A stretch of 64,000 nucleotides of DNA from Micromonospora arborensis (lineage in GTDB: Bacteria > Actinomycetota > Actinomycetes > Mycobacteriales > Micromonosporaceae): contig NZ_PYBV01000018.1 in NCBI RefSeq assembly GCF_003205615.1, positions 58,623 to 122,622 on the forward strand. Direction: 5' to 3'. Below are positions 60,167 through 64,000 of the stretch, piece after piece (positions within the stretch are counted from its first letter, which is position 1; the number at the start of each line of letters is the position of its first letter). The notes under the pieces are model-generated. The model searched no databases and had not been told where the DNA came from. It saw only the letters and a list, made by a program, of their open reading frames with translations. A program made the position numbers and the translations under genes.

Positions 60167-61300
60167 TCACTTCGCGACGGCCGCGGCGACCTTGCTGATC
60201 GGCTCGGCGAGCGCGTTGATGCCGTCGGAGAGCTCCCTGAGTTCGGTCTTGTTCAACGCGGTGTGCAGCTTCCACCCGTCGCCGTCGCGGTGCTTGCCGA
60301 GCAGCGCCTCGACATTGGCGAACTCGGTGTCCAACTGCTTGACCAGTTCCGGCGCGCGCTGCTCCAGCGCCGGCCGGAGGGCGGACACGGCGGCCTTGGA
60401 ACCTTCCAGGTTGGCGGCGAAGTCCCACAGGTCGGTGTGCGAGTAGCGGTCCTCCTCACCGGTGATCTTGCCGCTGGCCACCTCGTCGAGGAGTTCCTTG
60501 GCGCCATTGGCGAGCTGGAGCGGGGAGAGCTTCTCGGCGTTGGCCTTGGCCACGATCTCCTTGACGTCCACCAGCAGGCGGTCGGCGATCGGGCCATCCT
60601 TGCTGATGTCGCCGGACTGCCAGAGGTCCTTCTCGATCCGGTGGAAGCCGGTGAACTCCATCCCCTCCTCGATGACCTCTTCACGGCCGTCGATCTTGGG
60701 GTCGAGGTCGCCGAAGATCTCGGCCACCGGCTCGATCCGCTCCCAGTAGGTGCGGGCGACCGGGTAGAGCGCCTTGGACTTCGCCACGTCTCCGGCCTTG
60801 ACCGCGCCGACGAACTCCTCGGTCTTGTCCAGCAGCGCGGTGGTCTGGCTCTTGACGTAGCGCTGGTAGTTCTCGGCGGCACCACCCAGCGCGGCATCGG
60901 CGGTGAGCGGCTGCGCCGACCCGCTGACCTTGAGCGCACCCCGGATGCCCTTGCCGCTCATCCCGGGCTTGCAGGCCGTCTGGTACGTGCCGGCCGGCAA
61001 CTCCACGTGCAGCTCACGGCTCAGCCCGGGGGCGATGTTCTCCACCTCGCCCATCACGCGGTCGCCGTCGGCGTACACGTAGAACTCGGTCACCTTCGCA
61101 CCCGAGTTTGTGATCTTGAAGGTGGCGGTACCGGCACCCAGGTCGGTGGTGCCGACCTCACAGGCGGTGTCCGTCGCCTTGACCACGATCGGGCCGCCGG
61201 CCGCGGCCGGGTCGTCCTTGTCCGAGTCGGAGCAGGCGGTCACACCGGCCGTCGCCAGCACACCGACGGCGGCCAGCGCGAAAAATCGGGTGGTACGCAT
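60167..61300 (-). CDS. efeO: iron uptake system protein EfeO
   Basis: Extracytoplasmic iron-binding lipoprotein of 377 residues, lipobox TAGVTAC (Cys at about 23). A cupredoxin-like N-terminal domain (about 35-130, with TEFYVYADGDRVMGEVENI, the paired Cys of DTACEVG and YQTACKPGM) precedes the M75 helical domain (about 140-377) with the HxxE metal motif in FTGFHRIEKDLW. It should bind Fe and hand it to EfeU, or to EfeB for oxidation. Start ATG 61300. It is 23 bp after the efeU stop. Confidence 0.94.
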   Translation of the reverse strand: MRTTRFFALAAVGVLATAGVTACSDSDKDDPAAAGGPIVVKATDTACEVGTTDLGAGTATFKITNSGAKVTEFYVYADGDRVMGEVENIAPGLSRELHVELPAGTYQTACKPGMSGKGIRGALKVSGSAQPLTADAALGGAAENYQRYVKSQTTALLDKTEEFVGAVKAGDVAKSKALYPVARTYWERIEPVAEIFGDLDPKIDGREEVIEEGMEFTGFHRIEKDLWQSGDISKDGPIADRLLVDVKEIVAKANAEKLSPLQLANGAKELLDEVASGKITGEEDRYSHTDLWDFAANLEGSKAAVSALRPALEQRAPELVKQLDTEFANVEALLGKHRDGDGWKLHTALNKTELRELSDGINALAEPISKVAAAVAK

Positions 61301-61323
61301 CTGAGCTGTCTCTTTTCGTGGGG

Positions 61324-62232
61324 TCAGGCACGCTGCGGCGCGGACGCCGCCTCGGCCTCGGCGCCGGTGTCGGCCCCGCGCTCGGTGACGGTGGTGGTCT
61401 CGGTGGGTGCTGGCGCGGGTGCCGGCTTACGCCGGGCCGGCCGCAGGAACAGCAGGAGGACCGGTACGGCGTACACGACCCAGGCGATCGTTTCCAGCAC
61501 GCTGGGCGCGGGCGTCACGTTGAACATGCCGGCGAGCAGGGCGGCGTACCAGGTGCTCGGGTCGAGCGTGCTGGTGATGTCGAAGGCCAGGTCGTTCAGG
61601 CCGGGCAGGACACCCGCCTCCTGGAAGTCGTGGACGCCGTACTTGAGGATGCCGGCGGCGACCAGGATCAGCAGCGCGCCGGTCCAGGTGAAGAACTTGC
61701 TGAGGTTGATCCGCAGGGCGCTGGCGTAGAGCAGCACGCCGAGCACCACCGCCGTGACGATGCCGCCGATCAACGCGAGCAGTGGGCCGCTGTCGCCGGC
61801 CGCGCCCTGGGCTGCCGAGTAGAAGATCAGCGCCGTCTCCAGGCCCTCGCGGATCACCGCGAGGAAGGCCATGCCGGCGACCGCGAGCGACCCGACGGCC
61901 AACGCCTCGGTGAGCTTGCCCCGCAACTCACCGGCGATACTCCGGGCGGCCCGGCGCATCCAGAAGATCATCCAGGTGACGAAGAGTACGGCGGCGACGG
62001 AGGTGATCGCCTCGAACAACTCCCGGTCCTCGTAGCGGGACAGCAGCGAGGTCGACGTGTACTCGATCAGCCAGCCGAAGAGCACCGAGAGCGCCACGGC
62101 CAGGCCTACGCCCGCCCAGACCTGCGGCAGCCGGTCCCGGCGCTGCGACTTGACCAGGAAGGCGACGAGGATGCTCACCACCAGGGTGGCTTCCAGGCCT
62201 TCCCGCAGGCCGATCAGGTAGGTGGCGAACAT
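61324..62232 (-). CDS. efeU: iron permease EfeU (FTR1 family)
   Basis: Inner-membrane iron permease, 302 residues, with about seven transmembrane segments. Two REGLE motifs (LREGLEATLVV at 9-19 and IREGLETALIF at about 149) carry the Glu that bind iron, as in yeast Ftr1. The C-terminal ~45 residues are a Pro/Ala/Thr-rich tail. ATG 62232 has GGAG 5 nt upstream. It heads the efeUOB operon; two tandem DtxR/IdeR-like boxes lie 17-55 bp before it, so iron-dependent repression is expected. Confidence 0.95.
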   Translation of the reverse strand: MFATYLIGLREGLEATLVVSILVAFLVKSQRRDRLPQVWAGVGLAVALSVLFGWLIEYTSTSLLSRYEDRELFEAITSVAAVLFVTWMIFWMRRAARSIAGELRGKLTEALAVGSLAVAGMAFLAVIREGLETALIFYSAAQGAAGDSGPLLALIGGIVTAVVLGVLLYASALRINLSKFFTWTGALLILVAAGILKYGVHDFQEAGVLPGLNDLAFDITSTLDPSTWYAALLAGMFNVTPAPSVLETIAWVVYAVPVLLLFLRPARRKPAPAPAPTETTTVTERGADTGAEAEAASAPQRA

Positions 62233-62248
62233 CCGGGCTCCGAGTTCG

Positions 62249-62287
62249 TTAGGTACGCCTCAGCTAACTTAGGGCAGGCATACCTTG
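62249..62287 (-). promoter_or_regulatory. two tandem DtxR/IdeR-type iron boxes before efeU
   Basis: Box 1 (62249-62267) reads TTAGCTGAGGCGTACCTAA on the minus strand, 15 of 19 positions equal to the consensus TTAGGTTAGGCTAACCTAA. Box 2 (62269-62287) reads TTAGGGCAGGCATACCTTG on the plus strand, 13 of 19. They are one base apart, in the promoter region of efeU. Confidence 0.85.
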
Positions 62288-62390
62288 CTCCCTGTTCAGG
62301 GGCCTCGTCAAGTCGTTCACGACAAGCTCACTAGGGGTCTTGGCTGGCCGGCGGCCCGCCGCCGCCAATCGGCTGTGCGAGGATGCCGCC

Positions 62391-62549
62391 GTGAAGGGAT
62401 TCCTGCCGTGGCTGACGGTGCTGGCCGTGGTGCTGCTGCTCAGCGCGCTACGCCAGCGGGCGCTGGCCACCGCCGTGTCGCTCGGCTGGCTGGCCTGGTG
62501 CGCCTGGACCTGGTTCCGCCCCACCCGCCGCGGCCCACGGTCCGACTGA
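62391..62549 (+). CDS. small membrane protein
   Basis: A 52-codon frame beginning at GTG 62391 with GAGGA 8 nt upstream, divergent from efeU. It encodes VKGFLPWLTVLAVVLLLSAL then LATAVSLGWLAWCAWTWF, two hydrophobic stretches separated by RQR, with a basic C-terminal tail (RPTRRGPRSD). No family is known to me. Its closeness to the iron boxes (104 bp) raises the possibility of iron control, but this is inference. Confidence 0.5.
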   Translation: MKGFLPWLTVLAVVLLLSALRQRALATAVSLGWLAWCAWTWFRPTRRGPRSD

Positions 62550-62795
62550 GCCGCCAACGGCAAAGCGATGACGTGGCGGATGCCGCGTTGTCGCAACGCT
62601 CGGCGAGTCGAGTCGTGGGCGTAGCCCTGCTGCGACGCGCCATCGCGACACCGGCATGGCATGCGTTGATCAAGGCGAGAGGGTGCCCAGGGCTCTGTCG
62701 TCCCCGGCCTCGGTCGGTGGGCTTGTGGTGCCTCACACGACCGGCTGCGCCGCCAACGGCGAGCCGGCACCGCCAGCGGCGAAGCCGGAGACGAC
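62550..62795. other. intergenic region, no gene seen
   Basis: This 246-bp stretch has short direct repeats (CGCCAACGGC at about 62552 and 62751, CGCCAGCGGC at 62771) and no credible gene on either strand. It is followed by the sahH terminator. Confidence 0.4.
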
Positions 62796-62828
62796 AAACC
62801 GGGCCGGCGCGAAGCGCCGACCCGGTTT
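62796..62828 (-). terminator. terminator of sahH
   Basis: A stem AAACCGGG-C-CGGCG against CGCCG-A-CCCGGTTT with a 5-nt loop, 14 nt past the sahH stop. Confidence 0.75.
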
Positions 62829-62842
62829 GAGAAACACGTCGA

Positions 62843-64000
<1,158 letters not shown>

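Noticed and set aside
59117-61729. An 870-codon plus-strand frame across efeB and efeO
   Set aside because: Antisense shadow; both genes carry signal peptides and catalytic motifs.

Overview
The window is very GC-rich, densely packed actinobacterial chromosome, most likely from Micromonospora or a close relative. The evidence is the gene order of two conserved actinobacterial blocks (ssrA-smpB-ftsX-ftsE-prfB, and an Rv3235-family gene, secA, hpf, comF, lpqB, mtrB, mtrA ... sahH), many GTG starts, many [16 protein letters not shown] with a TANNNT -10 element 6-8 nt upstream, and a gene pair predicted to make 10-methyl branched fatty acids, which are typical of this family. The assignment to genus is inference. 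I see no phage, insertion sequence or CRISPR array.

1-10.8 kb holds accessory and metabolic genes: a secreted SGNH esterase with a ricin-type lectin tail, a VOC protein, two paralogous PH-like/transmembrane proteins (2090-3313 and 5350-6489) flanking an epoxide hydrolase and a possible WapI-type immunity protein, a gluconokinase, a small quinol-monooxygenase-like protein, a class-A beta-lactamase-fold serine hydrolase and a membrane-anchored lipoprotein-like protein. The epoxide hydrolase has a leader with a 17-codon small ORF and a hairpin over its ribosome-binding site.

10.8-22.3 kb holds a GGDEF-EAL protein between two gene remnants (a beheaded MerR and a C-terminal fragment that still has its terminator), an ArsR/SRPBCC pair with a palindromic operator, the tmsA-tmsB pair, a YbaK deacylase, a lectin membrane protein, and a divergent MFS/AraC pair. 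22.3-22.9 kb is a tandem-repeat tract followed by a 54-bp inverted repeat, a relative of which lies at 8.5 kb.

22.9-37.2 kb holds DinB, an AAA ATPase/vWA pair, a LuxR-type two-component system, a hemerythrin coupled to a 33-codon small ORF, an aldo/keto reductase, an SdpI-like protein, zinc-free L36, tRNA-Ala, YqgE, MTA phosphorylase, a benzoylformate-decarboxylase-like enzyme and three exported or unknown proteins. 37.3-44 kb holds tmRNA, smpB, ftsX, ftsE, prfB, a PadR regulator and pruA. 44-52.8 kb holds membrane and unknown proteins, a BldC-like helix-turn-helix protein, secA, and two translationally coupled genes that each encode two GNAT domains. 52.8-64 kb holds hpf, comF, lpqB-mtrB-mtrA, an efeU-efeO-efeB iron-uptake operon under two tandem DtxR/IdeR boxes, and the 5'-truncated sahH gene.
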